From positions 1 through 64,000 of the forward strand of contig NW_006763301.1 of NCBI RefSeq assembly GCF_000218685.1: DNA of 64,000 nt, written 5' to 3'. The notes under the pieces are model-generated. The model was not told the DNA's origin. It did not search any database and was given only the letters and a program-made list of their open reading frames with translations. The DNA comes from Serpula lacrymans var. lacrymans S7.9. Its lineage: Eukaryota; Basidiomycota; Agaricomycetes; Boletales; Serpulaceae. A program made the translations under genes and the position numbers. Shown one piece after another: positions 6,378-16,544 of the stretch (positions within the stretch are counted from its first letter, which is position 1; every line of letters begins with the position of its first letter).

Positions 6378-8363
6378 ATGGTACGATCCGGTCTTATGTC
6401 TGGGACTGGAACACGGCTACTCCCCACCTTCTGGTTGAATGCGTCTTGGGGAAACCGGCTAATCATGAAACTTGACCTCATGTCAGCCCCCTCAAACGAA
6501 GTTTTGGTGGCAAATGACACCGTGGTTGGGGATGTTGAACGTGCCGAGAATAACAAGGCGTACAGGAGATACGCCCATAACCACCCAACTAAGGAGTTAG
6601 CTACTCCGACTGATCTTGGCGCTTGTGCTCAATTCATCATCTTCAATACAAAGAGCATGAGCGTCCGTAAGACATGGCATGAACTGCGCACCACTCTTGG
6701 TGATGAGTTTTGTGCGGCCGTGGCTAAGATCAAACATGTTACCCACTTGAACTGCCACCCTAGAATGGATATGTGGTTGCGCGGGGATATTGGTGGTACC
6801 TTTGCGCGTTTATTACGCGCGAGGACTAAGTACCGAACACATGGCTTTAGGGAACAGCTCATTGAAACCTTGACCAAAACAAATCCGGACATGGCTCCGA
6901 AGGCGATCGGTCTCCGAGTGATGTCATCATGGCGGATCGCCGTGTGGCAACCTTGGCAGGATTGGGAGCCACCCGAAAAGGCACCTAAAGTCAGCCCTCG
7001 ACCTGTAAACTCTGGTATCTTGACCCTTAACATCAATGGATTCCAGAAAAAGAAGGAGCTTGTGCAGGATGTTTTACAGACGAACCGAATTGCAGTATGT
7101 GCACTACAAGAAACCCTAGTAGCACCCACACACTTTCCCCTCCGAATAGATGGGTACAACTCGTTCGTTAGTCCATGGGTAGAGGGATTTCGGGGTCAGG
7201 CGCTCTTAATTGATTTGTCTCTCCCTGCCTATGAAATCCCCCGTGCAAAACCTGATACCCCCTCTGGGGGCCGTTATGTTATCCACGTCAAGGTTAGTGG
7301 CCTCAGAGATATCAAGCGACCGGTACACTTCCTGGCCGCTTACCTCCCATCAGGAGGGAACTTTAGGCTGGAGCGGAAATTTGCCCTTCAGTCAATAGTT
7401 GACAGATTTGACCACATCCTAGAAAAAGATCCGGGTGCGCTTGTGGTTTGCTTGGGAGATCTAAATATCGACCATGAAACACTTGACCGCCGGTTGAAAC
7501 GTAAGACGAACAACGTGATTAGGCTCCCCCCCGTGGGGTCGCCGCTGTCTCGCTTCCCAATTTGGGGAACCGCTAAGGCTATAGATCACATCTTGGCTAG
7601 CCCTCAGGCTTATAACCTCTTACGGAAACCACGCGTCATCCGATCTGACTGTATCAGTGATCACCGTCCGTTGATATCCCATATTAGAAGCAGTAAATAT
7701 GAGCACAGGATATTGCCCGCCAAAGTATGGCGGACGGATGCAAAAATGATTCGCAGATTCAGCGAGCAGATTGCCAATGATAATTGTTGGGGAGTCTTCC
7801 AGGACATGGAGATTACAGAGTACGCAGAACTCTCGGAGGCTGCTGTGCTTTTCTCAAAAGTGACACACCAAGTTACGACTCACTTTGGTGTGAAAACTCA
7901 GTCCGGATACCAAAAGACCAAACTGCCTCGGAAACTTAAGAACCTCCAAAAGAAATGTGCACGTTATGGCAAGGAAGTAGCGAAAGAGCAGGAGGAAGTC
8001 CTCTCCGCCTCACCTCGAATTGGGGTGAGCGAGCTGCTTATAACGAAGCACAAGCGTGCGAAAACTCAGCTTAACAAAGCCAAGAAGGAGTGGCAGCGCC
8101 GAGAGAAGGAGAAACTGTATAGCCAAATATCAGATGACTACGTTGCGCACGATCATAAGAACGTGTGGAGCCGTCTGAGAGCCCAAGTCGACACCAAGCT
8201 TCGAGGTAACAACCTCCAACCAGTCCATAATAAGGCTGGGGAACTCAAGGTGGACATGGAAGGGATTTTTGATGCTATCGCGGAACATTATCGGGCCTTG
8301 GCCCACGATGACCCCAATGGGATCTCGCAGAACCCGGAACACTGGGATGTATGGCACAAGTGA
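6378..8363 (+). CDS. LINE ORF2, N-terminal part with APE-type endonuclease (661 aa)
   Basis: The first 210 residues have no clear domain. Residues about 215-450 are an exonuclease-endonuclease-phosphatase (APE) fold with the whole catalytic set visible: LTLNINGF (Asn), LQETL (Glu), LAAYLPSGG, CLGDLNID (Asp/Asn), IDHILAS and SDHRPL (Asp-His). The C-terminal 200 residues are Lys/Arg-rich and helical, typical of the linker before LINE reverse transcriptase. The frame ends at 8363, but coding continues in another frame (8364-8507), so a frameshift separates it from the RT. In an intact element this enzyme nicks the target DNA to prime reverse transcription. The ATG at 6378 is simply the first in frame. 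Confidence 0.75.
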   Translation: MVRSGLMSGTGTRLLPTFWLNASWGNRLIMKLDLMSAPSNEVLVANDTVVGDVERAENNKAYRRYAHNHPTKELATPTDLGACAQFIIFNTKSMSVRKTWHELRTTLGDEFCAAVAKIKHVTHLNCHPRMDMWLRGDIGGTFARLLRARTKYRTHGFREQLIETLTKTNPDMAPKAIGLRVMSSWRIAVWQPWQDWEPPEKAPKVSPRPVNSGILTLNINGFQKKKELVQDVLQTNRIAVCALQETLVAPTHFPLRIDGYNSFVSPWVEGFRGQALLIDLSLPAYEIPRAKPDTPSGGRYVIHVKVSGLRDIKRPVHFLAAYLPSGGNFRLERKFALQSIVDRFDHILEKDPGALVVCLGDLNIDHETLDRRLKRKTNNVIRLPPVGSPLSRFPIWGTAKAIDHILASPQAYNLLRKPRVIRSDCISDHRPLISHIRSSKYEHRILPAKVWRTDAKMIRRFSEQIANDNCWGVFQDMEITEYAELSEAAVLFSKVTHQVTTHFGVKTQSGYQKTKLPRKLKNLQKKCARYGKEVAKEQEEVLSASPRIGVSELLITKHKRAKTQLNKAKKEWQRREKEKLYSQISDDYVAHDHKNVWSRLRAQVDTKLRGNNLQPVHNKAGELKVDMEGIFDAIAEHYRALAHDDPNGISQNPEHWDVWHK

Positions 8364-8507
8364 AAAAAGAAAAACCCAAATTTGTCAGACTGGACAATGT
8401 CCGGATAGACCAGGGTAAACACAAACTCCCTGAGAACCCGCTAACCCCAATGGGTAAAGCCCTATGGAAAATACTAGTAGAAATCTGAGAACTAAAAGTG
8501 GTCCCAG

Positions 8508-9116
8508 TGTTAGTTTTGGTGATTCTGCACCTAGTTGTGCTATCTATTTCCCCTTCTTTCTAAATCACTTTCCTCTTTATTATTTTTGCTGTATTGTTCA
8601 GTATTCACTGAGCATTCTATAATTTCGCCTTTGTGGCTGATTTGTTTACCTTTGTTTACAAAACTTCGGACTAGTATTGCAGAGTCCAGTATTCCTATTC
8701 TTTAGTTACTCATACTCTAGGTACTGTATAATAAAACTAAGTGAAACTCAGCCGCTGCCCGAGAGGCTATAGAAACGACTTTATTATTTACCTAAGTGAA
8801 ACTACAATAGATCTTAGTTTAAGGTGATCTCTAATAAATGTAATGTAACATACCTCAGCCGCTGCCCAAGAGGCTATAGAAACGACTGAGGTATTCCTAT
8901 ACTAAACCCCCTACTACTTATAGTCGGAGGTGCTACTCACTACAGTATAATGACTCCTAGGAGAACAATGGCTGCTTTGGCAGAGACTGGGTTTATCCGG
9001 TTTTGTCACTGTACACATTCTGTACTCTCTGATAATATAGTTACTCATACTGGACTCTAGTTCTGTCCCTGTTAGCTCTCAGCAAGTGGCTAGACACTTC
9101 GCAGAAGTTCTCAATT
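8508..9116 (+). mobile_element. Solo LTR (TGTTAGTT family) inside the LINE, itself interrupted
   Basis: Starts TGTTAGTTTTGGTGATTCTG and matches, with divergence, the solo LTR on the other strand at 28738-29057, including TTTACCTTTGTTTACAAAAC and AGCAAGTGGCTAGACACTTC. It is split by the 280-bp Copia-type solo LTR at 8729-9008. Its right end near 9116 is estimated by comparison with the other copy. Confidence 0.7.
8729..9008 (-). mobile_element. Solo LTR of the Copia family, inserted in another LTR
   Basis: A 280-bp unit, in minus orientation TGACAAAACC...TTTTATTA, flanked by a perfect 5-bp target duplication CTGTA (8724-8728 and 9009-9013). The same unit is the 3' LTR of the Copia element at 21197-21496 and recurs at 36553-36832. 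It contains two copies of the CAGCCGCTGCC...AGGCTATAGAAACGA motif. Confidence 0.85.
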
Positions 9117-10071
9117 GAACATCTGGAACTCTGGGATGAGGTGTATATATGCAACTTGTTCAAGAGTGGTGACCCAGAATTACTGGTGAACTACAGAGGC
9201 ATCAGTCTAGTCTCAACATCATTCAAGATCCTGCTGAGCATAATGACTGAAAGAATATCAGGCACTCTGGAAGACAAGGATATGATTGTAAAAGAGCAAT
9301 CAGGCATTAGAAAAGGCCAAGAAGCCATAGCACAATTCATAGGTGTAGCTGAAATAGTACGGAGGAGAGAAATAATGGGGGACAAAACCATAGGAATCTT
9401 TGTTGACTTCAAAAAGGCGTATGATGAGGTGCACCATGAGGCACTTGACAAAATAATACATGATATGGGAGTGAAAGGAAAATGCCTGAAACTCATAAAG
9501 TACATTTATAGAAACACCAAAATGACGGTGTGGGTGGGAAATTGGTATAAAAAACCCTTCAAAATGAAGAGAGGCACCCAACAAGGATGCCCACTGTCTC
9601 CACTGCTTTTCATCTTGTTTATGAACCACTGCATAGAGGATCTGAACTTTAAAGGAATACAGGTCCCAACTAATGGAACCACAATGAAAGGCAACTGGAT
9701 GGAAGGAAACGAAAAAAAGGGCAATCTGCAAAGGCGGGATGTATGCAGATGACCTCGTCCTATGCTGACAATGCAAAAGAGGCGAAAAAAGTGTGCAAAG
9801 AAATATACAAATGGGGACAAACCTGGGGAATGGACCTAGGAATAGAGAAATGTGGTGTAATCTACTTCACAAATGATGTAGATGAGCTGGCAGCACATTA
9901 CTCTACAGAGTATAAAACCCCAGAAGGAAGCCTACCAAAGGTTGAGTCATATAAATACCTAGGGATTCATGTGGACCACACTCTTGTACAGCGCAGAATA
10001 TATAGGGTATAAAAAGGTACACGCAACGCCCATACAAATGGTTCTAAATAAGGCAGCACAATGGATAATGG
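9117..10071 (+). pseudogene. LINE reverse transcriptase remnant
   Basis: Reading frames 9141-9752 and 9743-10012 together give RT motifs of a LINE: NYRGISLVSTSFKIL, IFVDFKKAYDEVHHEAL, GTQQGCPLSPLLF and, across a frameshift near 9740-9760, GMYADDLVLC with the YADD catalytic box. LDIEKC-like and SYKYLGIHVD motifs follow. The element is then truncated at 10071 by an LTR. Frameshift and truncation make it inactive. Confidence 0.75.
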
Positions 10072-10484
10072 TGTTACAATCTCTATTGGACATTTAAGGG
10101 CTGCTCATTTTTTTTACTCATCGGTTATACCATCGGACCAATGACTCATTTCCTTCACATACACTTCCGTTCCTCTCGCATTTGCAGTACCTATTATAGT
10201 ACTTAGTCCTCAACGGATGGACCTGCCCTAGATAGGACCTAACTCCTATCACCAATTCCTTTCCATTATAAATACCATGTAACAGCAGTAGTATTCTCTA
10301 ATACAATTCTACGCGGTTTACGCTTACAAAGCTAGACTCCTAAGATCTGACTTCTACTCAGAAGAAGACCAACTCCCGTTGCAAAACCTCCACTCAGAAC
10401 TACGTTCTCGAACTTGTCTTCGGATAAGTCTCTTTACAAACCTCAACGAACCCTCAGACTTTGTTAAACACTTCGTGTGTAACA
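10072..10484 (+). repeat. 5' LTR of Gypsy 1
   Basis: Begins TGTTACAATC and ends GTGTAACA. It contains a TATA-like CATTATAAATACC at about 10263-10275. It differs from the 3' LTR mainly by about 20 extra bases around 10300-10325. AAAGAATTGTATTCTA follows directly and is shared with Gypsy 3 at the same place, so it is a candidate primer-binding site. Confidence 0.85.
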
Positions 10485-10534
10485 AAAGAATTGTATTCTA
10501 ACCAGAAGTCCCACCTATTTAGGTTTGGGAAGAA

Positions 10535-11695
10535 AAAGTCGACAAGACGTTGCAACGACCAACAACTAGATCCCAGAGAGCAAGAGGAAGCTCAGACAAC
10601 CCACAAACAGCAACCCCACCGACATCATCCTAACAAGACAGGATAGCAGCACTACCTCCCTTTCCCCAACCAGACATAACCCAACTCCACACCAAAGAAC
10701 AAGCAGACGGTTTCTACGAAGCCAGAACACATTGGCTACAATACTACGCAGGAAGCCACCCACAGCTACTGCCCACAACACAACATGATCCCCCAGTAAC
10801 TGTAGAAAACCTCTATGACAAGAACAACTTTGAAGAGTTTGCAGCAAGCGGCAACCCGATACCACCTCCCACTCCACAGATACTCCCCGCTGCACCTGCT
10901 CCATCCCATATCCCACCACCACGCACCATGTCTAACGCTGCAGCCCCCAAACCCACATTAATTGGGAAAATTGATGACTTTGATGGAACCCCAGATAAAG
11001 CCCAAAGGTGGATATCATCCACCGATCTACACTTTGATATCAACAACACCATCTACAACTCTGACAAGAAAAAGGTATATGTGGCCCTCAGCTACATGAA
11101 GGATGGCAATGCCGCCTCATGGAGCAAAGCCAAAATGACCGAATACAAAGAGAAGAACGCCTACCCCACATGGGCAGACTTCATGAAAGCCTTCACAACC
11201 AGTTTCAGAACGTCAAACATCAAAGAAACGGCCTCAGCCACCTTGATGAAAATGAAAATGGAGCAAGGAGAAAATGCAGTAGTATTTAACTCAAGGTTCA
11301 TGCTAGATGCTGGGAAGAGCGGCATCAACAACGAAGCCATGATCATGGTTTATCAAAAGGCTATCCGGCCACCCCTCCTTCGCGGGGCACTCACCGGAAA
11401 GGAACTACTCACCATCGAAGACTGGATGAGCACAGTGGCGAACCTAGACTCCAACTGGATCAGTGCCAACGCTATCTCGGAAGGAGCGTGGGGCGCCAGA
11501 AACAAAGAAAGACAGAACGACAGAAACCGCAAAAGTGGACCATCCACCAGCACCAGAAGATTAACCAAAGATGAAGAAGAATCAAGGAGGAAAGAGGGAA
11601 GATGCTTCATATGTAACAAGAAAGGACACATAGGGAGGAATTGTAGGAACAGAAGAAAAACTCCCGAAAGAAAGGTACGTCAAACCGAAACGTAA
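10535..11695 (+). CDS. Gypsy 1 gag (annotated ATG 10928; frame open further upstream)
   Basis: From the ATG at 10928 the frame gives 255 residues: a retrotransposon gag domain (DFDGTPDKAQRWI, then YMKDGNAASW and TWADFMKAF) and a C-terminal zinc knuckle CFICNKKGHIGRNC (CX2CX4HX4C). Much of the preceding sequence is open in the same frame and similar to the Gypsy 3 leader (QADGFYEARTHWLQYY, then PPPTPQILPAAP). In Gypsy 3 this extension starts with an ATG at 22069; here the matching codon is ACG. The original gag therefore began upstream and has lost its start. Gag would form the virus-like particle and bind RNA. Confidence 0.7.
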
Positions 11696-11891
11696 GATCA
11701 CACCAAAACAGTGGTGGAAGAAGACAGGGTCCAAAACATCATGAGGATGTGGAGGGAGTTAGGAGAAGATCAAAGAACAGAGGCGATGAAAGAATTAGAA
11801 GACGAGGGTTTTTGAAACAACAGACTTCCCCGATGTTAGTACCGTCCAAAATGGCAACTGTAACAATAGCGACAATCAATGCCAACTCTTT

Positions 11892-12290
11892 ATGAATCAA
11901 TTGATAGATTCAGGAGTTACAGACGACTTCATGGACACAAAATTCGCCATCAGACACCGACTCCCCCTCCAAAAACTCCCAACTCCTATAACATGTAAAA
12001 ATGTTGATGGAACCACAAACAAAAATGGAAAAATTACACATTGCACCTATCAGAGGATAGATGCAGGAGGACAAAACAGGTTCACAAATTTCCTATTGAC
12101 CGGACTAGACGGAGAGGAAGTATTACTGGGATTTCCCTGGTTACGAAAAGTCAATCCTGTCATTAACTGGAAAGACAAAAAATTACCAACCTCAGACAAA
12201 CACTCCATCAGGATGAACCAAACAACCACGGAAACAAAAATCAGGACAATCGCAGTAAACGAAGACATGTACGAAACTATTCATAGATAA
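11892..12290 (+). CDS. Gypsy 1 aspartic protease region
   Basis: The frame contains LIDSGVTDDF (Asp-Ser-Gly active site) and, further on, LLTGLDGEEVLLGFPWL, typical of the retropepsin fold of Gypsy elements. It lies between gag and RT, separated by stops and frame changes from both. In an intact element it would process the polyprotein. Confidence 0.7.
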   Translation: MNQLIDSGVTDDFMDTKFAIRHRLPLQKLPTPITCKNVDGTTNKNGKITHCTYQRIDAGGQNRFTNFLLTGLDGEEVLLGFPWLRKVNPVINWKDKKLPTSDKHSIRMNQTTTETKIRTIAVNEDMYETIHR

Positions 12291-12341
12291 ATATCCAACC
12301 AAACACCCTATCCTCGAACCACAATTCGATTAGAGGTCGAC

Positions 12342-14048
12342 TTGGCAATGGAACACGTGCAAATACACGGAGAAAAGAAGGAGCATAACCTCCCGGATGA
12401 ATATAAAGGGTATTCGGACGTCTTTGACAAAAAGAAGTTGGAAAGACTCCCCAAGCGACGGGAATATGATCATGCAATCAACATGAAACCAGAATTTGTA
12501 CCAACAGATTGCAAGTTGTACCCATTGGCACCAAAGGAAGACGAAACATTAACGGAATTCTTAACGGAAAACTACAGAAAGGGATACATCAGGCCGAGCA
12601 AGTCGCCACAGGTGTCCCCCTTCTTCTTCATCGGCAAAAAGGATGGATCACTCCGACCGTGCCAAGATTACAGAAAACTGAATGCATATACCGTGAAAGA
12701 CCCCTATCCACTACCCCTGATACCCAACCTCATCGAAAAATTGAAAGGAGCCACCATCTTTACAAAACTAGATCTACATTGGGGATACAACAACATAAGG
12801 ATAAAAGAAGGAGACAAATGGAAAGCTGCGTTTAAAACCAGCAAGGGAGTGTTTGAACCAACGGTCATGTTCTTCAGCATGTGCAATTCACCGGCAACAT
12901 TCCAAAGGCTGATGAACAACAAATTCAAAGACTACATCGATGAAGGTTGGATGATCATATACATGGATGACATCCTCATCTTTGACACCAACATCGAAAG
13001 ACTCCAAATCCGAACAAAACAGGTTCTACAAAGTCTACGCAATAACAACCTATTCCTAAAACTAGAAAAATGCACCTTCAAAGCGGAAACCATTGAATAC
13101 TTAGGAATGATTGTTTCCCACAATCAGGTATCAATGGATCCAGCCAAACTCGCTGGGATCTGCGATTGGCCAATCCCGAAAGACACCAAAGGTGTAAGAA
13201 AGTTTTTAGGTTATGGAAACTTCTACAGGAAGTTTATCGGTCATTACTCTGACCTTGCCAGACCCTTGAATGCCTTACTAGAAAAGGATAGGAAGTGGAA
13301 CTGGACCCAAACTGAAGACAACACTTTCAAATTAATGAAACAAAAATTCCTTGAATCCCCCGTAACACAAATTCCCGACTCCTCGAAACCATCAAAAATT
13401 GCTGCAGACGCCAGCAAACATGCCACAGGAGCTGTATTAATGCAACCCGATGACCAAGGACAATGGCACCCATGTGCATTTTTCTCCAAAGCTCTATCCT
13501 CCACTGAAAAGAACTACCAGATCTACAACAAAGAGTTATTAGCGGTAATGAGAGCTTTAAAAGAGCAGAAACACTTACTTTTGGGAAGCCCCCACATGAT
13601 CCAAATCCTGACAGATCACAAGAACCTGATGTACTGGCAAGAAGCCAGGAAACTCACACCACAACAAAGAAGATGGCAGCTGGAACTGTCACAATACAAT
13701 TACACCTTGGAGCACATACCAGGAACCCACATGGTGGTACCCAACGCACTCTCAAGAAGACCTGATTTATACGTTGAAACAGAAGGAGACAATGATGACA
13801 CACCAATGATACCCGCCTCAGTGTTCCTGTATCACACACGAACAATTAAAAACACAATTGAGCAAGCCATGCTCACAAACGATAGTTATCCAGGAAGAAC
13901 GAAGAAAGATGATTGGAGAAAAGAAGAAGGACAGTTCTTTTACCAGAATAAATTACTGATTGATGAAGTAGAAGAACAAAAGATGATCATCAAAGATCAC
14001 CACGATCCCCTGTCCGCAGGACACCCAGGAAGGCTCAAAACCTACTAG
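12342..14048 (+). CDS. Gypsy 1 reverse transcriptase-RNase H with integrase start (568 aa)
   Basis: Domains in order: RT (about 60-240) with [30 protein letters not shown], a diverged SMCNSPATFQ and the catalytic IIYMDDILIF; connection and RNase H (about 300-480) with AADASKHATGAVL, YQIYNKELLAV and LTDHKNLMYW; then the integrase zinc-binding start with KDHHDPLSAGHPG. A TAG stop at 14046-14048 breaks it from the rest of integrase. The Gypsy 3 copy has a glutamine at the matching place, so a C-to-T change (CAG to TAG) explains the stop. Confidence 0.8.
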   Translation: MAMEHVQIHGEKKEHNLPDEYKGYSDVFDKKKLERLPKRREYDHAINMKPEFVPTDCKLYPLAPKEDETLTEFLTENYRKGYIRPSKSPQVSPFFFIGKKDGSLRPCQDYRKLNAYTVKDPYPLPLIPNLIEKLKGATIFTKLDLHWGYNNIRIKEGDKWKAAFKTSKGVFEPTVMFFSMCNSPATFQRLMNNKFKDYIDEGWMIIYMDDILIFDTNIERLQIRTKQVLQSLRNNNLFLKLEKCTFKAETIEYLGMIVSHNQVSMDPAKLAGICDWPIPKDTKGVRKFLGYGNFYRKFIGHYSDLARPLNALLEKDRKWNWTQTEDNTFKLMKQKFLESPVTQIPDSSKPSKIAADASKHATGAVLMQPDDQGQWHPCAFFSKALSSTEKNYQIYNKELLAVMRALKEQKHLLLGSPHMIQILTDHKNLMYWQEARKLTPQQRRWQLELSQYNYTLEHIPGTHMVVPNALSRRPDLYVETEGDNDDTPMIPASVFLYHTRTIKNTIEQAMLTNDSYPGRTKKDDWRKEEGQFFYQNKLLIDEVEEQKMIIKDHHDPLSAGHPGRLKTY

Positions 14049-15034
14049 TTGATCAAAAAGTCCTATTGGTGGCCAGGAATGATGGAACAAGTGGAAGAAT
14101 ACGTGAAAGGATGCGCAACTTGTCAACAAGTGAAAGTAAACACGCATCCCACCACCGTACCATTAATCCCAAACCAAACCCCAAAAACCACTGAACCGAT
14201 GAAGTACCTATCCGTAGACTTCATAACTGATTTACCAGAATCTTCAGGATACGACAGTATAATGGTCGTGGTAGACCAAGGACTTAGTAAGGGGGTAATC
14301 CTCTCACCTTGTCATAAAACCATTGACGCACTCAAAACCGCATGAAACTTTCACGATTCCATCTTCAAACGATTCGGATTGCACGATAAACTCATATCCG
14401 ACAGGGGACCACAGTTTGCCTCTGAAGTATCCAAAAAACTCCACAAACTCCTGAACATTGAAACCGCACTCTCCTCTGCGTATCATCCCCAGACGGATGG
14501 ACAGACAGAACAATCCAATCAAGAACTGGAGATCTACCTCCGCATATTTTGCCAGAACCAACCACACAGCTGGGCAAAATACCTTACAACCGCCAAATTC
14601 TGTCACAACCAAAGACCACACTCCACAAACAACCAATCACCATTCTACCTCCTCATGGGATATGAACCCCGAGGAATCCCGACTAAACACAGATCCACGA
14701 ATGTCCCATCAGTGGAAAAATGATTATCCGAACTGCTTAGGGCAAGGTAAAACGCCCTAAAAGCACACAAACTCGCGAGAAGCAAGATGATGAAATGAAA
14801 CAACGGAAAATTCACGCGATTCTCCAAAGGACAAAAGGTGTGGTTAGAGAACACCAACCTGCAAGAAAAAGCTACCGAATACAAGAAGTTCAACATGAAG
14901 CGCATTGGACCTTTTCGCATCCAAGAAAAGATTTCCCCGGTAAACTACCGACTATCCCTGCCTCCCCATTGGAGGATACACAACGTTTTCCACGCATCCC
15001 TTCTCACGCCGTATATGGAAACCAACACTCACGG
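14049..15034 (+). pseudogene. Gypsy 1 integrase core and C-terminal domain (broken)
   Basis: Frames at 14049-14345, 14379-14723 and 14838-15053 together give an rve integrase: YWWPGMMEQ, ATCQQVK zinc cysteines, YLSVDFITDLPES (first Asp), KLISDRGPQFASE (second Asp), AYHPQTDGQTEQSNQELE (catalytic Glu) and the C-terminal NYRLSLPP...NVFHASLLTPY segment that usually precedes a chromodomain. Stops at about 14345 and 14723 and the LTR insertion at 15035 inactivate it. Confidence 0.75.
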
Positions 15035-15450
15035 TGTAACAACCAAGAGTTAGTTACTCCGGCGCACACAGGAACACACTATAGAGAAGATGAAGAGGGA
15101 GTGGTTACCCCTTAGAATGCAGAGAGTTAGTTGGTATACAACAGGAGGACTCGCTGAGGAGTCTCCTGGATCTATTGGGGTATATATACTACTACAGGGT
15201 TGTTTGTACATGTGTTCTATACAGTTGATAGAGACAGTGGCTGACAATGTCATGGGGCCTAGTCCGCATGGCCAGTTCTACTGTGTGAGAGAGTTGTGTC
15301 TAAAATAAGAAGAAAGGCAACGCGGCGCGAGAAAGAGGAGTTTGGACAAAAGGGGAAGTGCCACGTGGCACCATGTGTGAAAGCTAAAGTACAAGGTTAA
15401 AGCGGAGAATGAAAATAAAGGAAAGGTCCGAAAATTGTGTTATCGTAACA
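15035..15450 (+). mobile_element. Solo LTR (Gypsy 2 family) in Gypsy 1
   Basis: 416 bp starting TGTAACAACCAAGAG and ending TTATCGTAACA. It is the same family as the LTRs around the minus-strand Gypsy 2 (28228-28381, 34987-35401) and the nested copy 27819-28227. It carries a TATA-like GGTATATATACTAC. Flanking 5-mers CACGG and CGTAC do not form a clear target duplication. Confidence 0.75.
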
Positions 15451-16124
15451 CGTACTCCTCCACCCGGTTTGTCCCACCAGTCCCTATCGTACCCAGAACG
15501 GACCAGTGTTACCCCGGAGCACACCTACCACATCATCACCCAACAACCTCCGCCCACCCAATCGGTGGAAAAATATATTCCCACCGTCCCAACCAGTCCA
15601 ATCCCGCAAGAGTCGAGCCCCTCCAGTCCCTGTTCCATTGGGTCAAACCCAAAACCACCGTCTCCCCAGTCACCTCCACCTCGACCAGTACCAAATGCCT
15701 AAACCCGTCATCTGACGAACTGGCGAGGAGCCCAACGCGGCCAACAAGAAGTGATACTCCAGATCCCTGCCGCCAGAACTCCATCAAAACAGCAATCTCG
15801 TATGTCGAAGGAACGTACGACCCAGGAGATGACAATTTAACCACTCCCCAATCCGACACCTCGTCCAACACCCGACAAAAATACCATGAAGGCGTTCATA
15901 ACAACGCTCCATACTGCCAAAACTGCGGTTGGAGCGATCATCGCACACACTATTGCGAAGCCTATTATTGCACCGACTGTGACCGTCGTGCACCGGGACA
16001 TAGTTTTAATTGGTGTCCCATCTGCAGGGAAGACAAGGATAGGATTCTGATGGAAGGATTACATGGAGACATCAGCTACGACGACAGTTACAATATTGAC
16101 GGCAAAGGTACCGAATTTCGGTGA
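15451..16124 (+). CDS. Extra 3' ORF of Gypsy 1 with a Cys/His cluster
   Basis: Downstream of integrase and before the polypurine tract, an open frame runs to 16124 (about 224 residues; the original start is unclear because of the LTR insertion). The first 130 residues are Pro/Ser/Thr-rich. Residues near 155-195 contain a dense cysteine/histidine cluster, YCQNCGWSDHRTHYC followed by YYCTDCDRRAPGHSFNWCPIC, looking like one or two zinc-binding fingers. This is not a canonical Gypsy domain. It could be a host-derived or element-specific nucleic-acid-binding protein. Confidence 0.55.
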
Positions 16125-16148
16125 AACTCGGAGCAAGTAAGGGGGTAA

Positions 16149-16544
16149 TGTTACGATCTCTATTGGACATTTAAGGACTGCTCATTTCTTTTTACTCATT
16201 GGTTATACCATCGGACCAATGACTCATTTCCTTCACATACACTTCCATTCCTCTCGCATTTGCAGTACCTATTATAGTACTTAGTCCTCAACGGATGGAC
16301 CTGCCCTAGATAGGACCTAACTCCTATCACCAATTCCTTTCCATTATAAATACCATATAACAGCAGTAGTATTCTCTAATGGCTCACAAAGCTAGACTCC
16401 TAAGATCTGACTTCTACTCAGAAGAAGACCAACTCCCGTTGCAAAACCTCCACTCAGAACTATGTTCTCGAACTTGTCTTCGGATAAGTCTCTTTACAAA
16501 CCTCAACGAACCCTCAGACTTTGTTAAGCACTTCGTGCATAACA
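16149..16544 (+). repeat. 3' LTR of Gypsy 1
   Basis: Begins TGTTACGATC after the purine tract AAGTAAGGGGGTAA and ends GCATAACA. Copia gag sequence follows at once. A deletion relative to the 5' LTR places ATGGCTCACAAAG inside it, opening a reading frame that runs into Copia gag. Confidence 0.85.

Larger units (their letters stand above)
5937..10071 (+). mobile_element. Non-LTR retrotransposon (LINE, APE type), fragmented
   Basis: The element begins right after the 18S string CAGGTCCAGACA and is cut at 10071 by the 5' LTR of the next Gypsy element. It holds a short basic ORF end (5939-6046), an endonuclease ORF (6378-8363), a frameshifted bridge (8364-8507) and reverse transcriptase remains (9117-10071). 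Bridge and RT are separated by a solo LTR but read as one LINE: the left part ends around ALWKILVEI and ELKVVP, and the right resumes with WDEVYICNLFKSGDP. The 3' half of the RT and the tail are missing. No target duplication can be read at the right end because of the truncation. Confidence 0.75.
10072..16544 (+). mobile_element. Ty3/Gypsy retrotransposon 1
   Basis: Two direct LTRs (10072-10484 and 16149-16544) of the TGTTAC...AACA type bound gag, protease, reverse transcriptase, RNase H, integrase and an extra 3' ORF. A polypurine tract (AAGTAAGGGGG) lies just before the 3' LTR. The left flank is the LINE and the right flank is Copia gag; the 5-bp flanks (AATGG and AGCTT) do not match, so recombination has joined unrelated ends. 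Several stops break pol, and a 416-bp solo LTR has inserted near the integrase end. Confidence 0.85.

Noticed and set aside
15536..15871. Minus-strand 111-aa ORF
   Set aside because: Antisense to the Cys/His-rich ORF of Gypsy 1; no motif.
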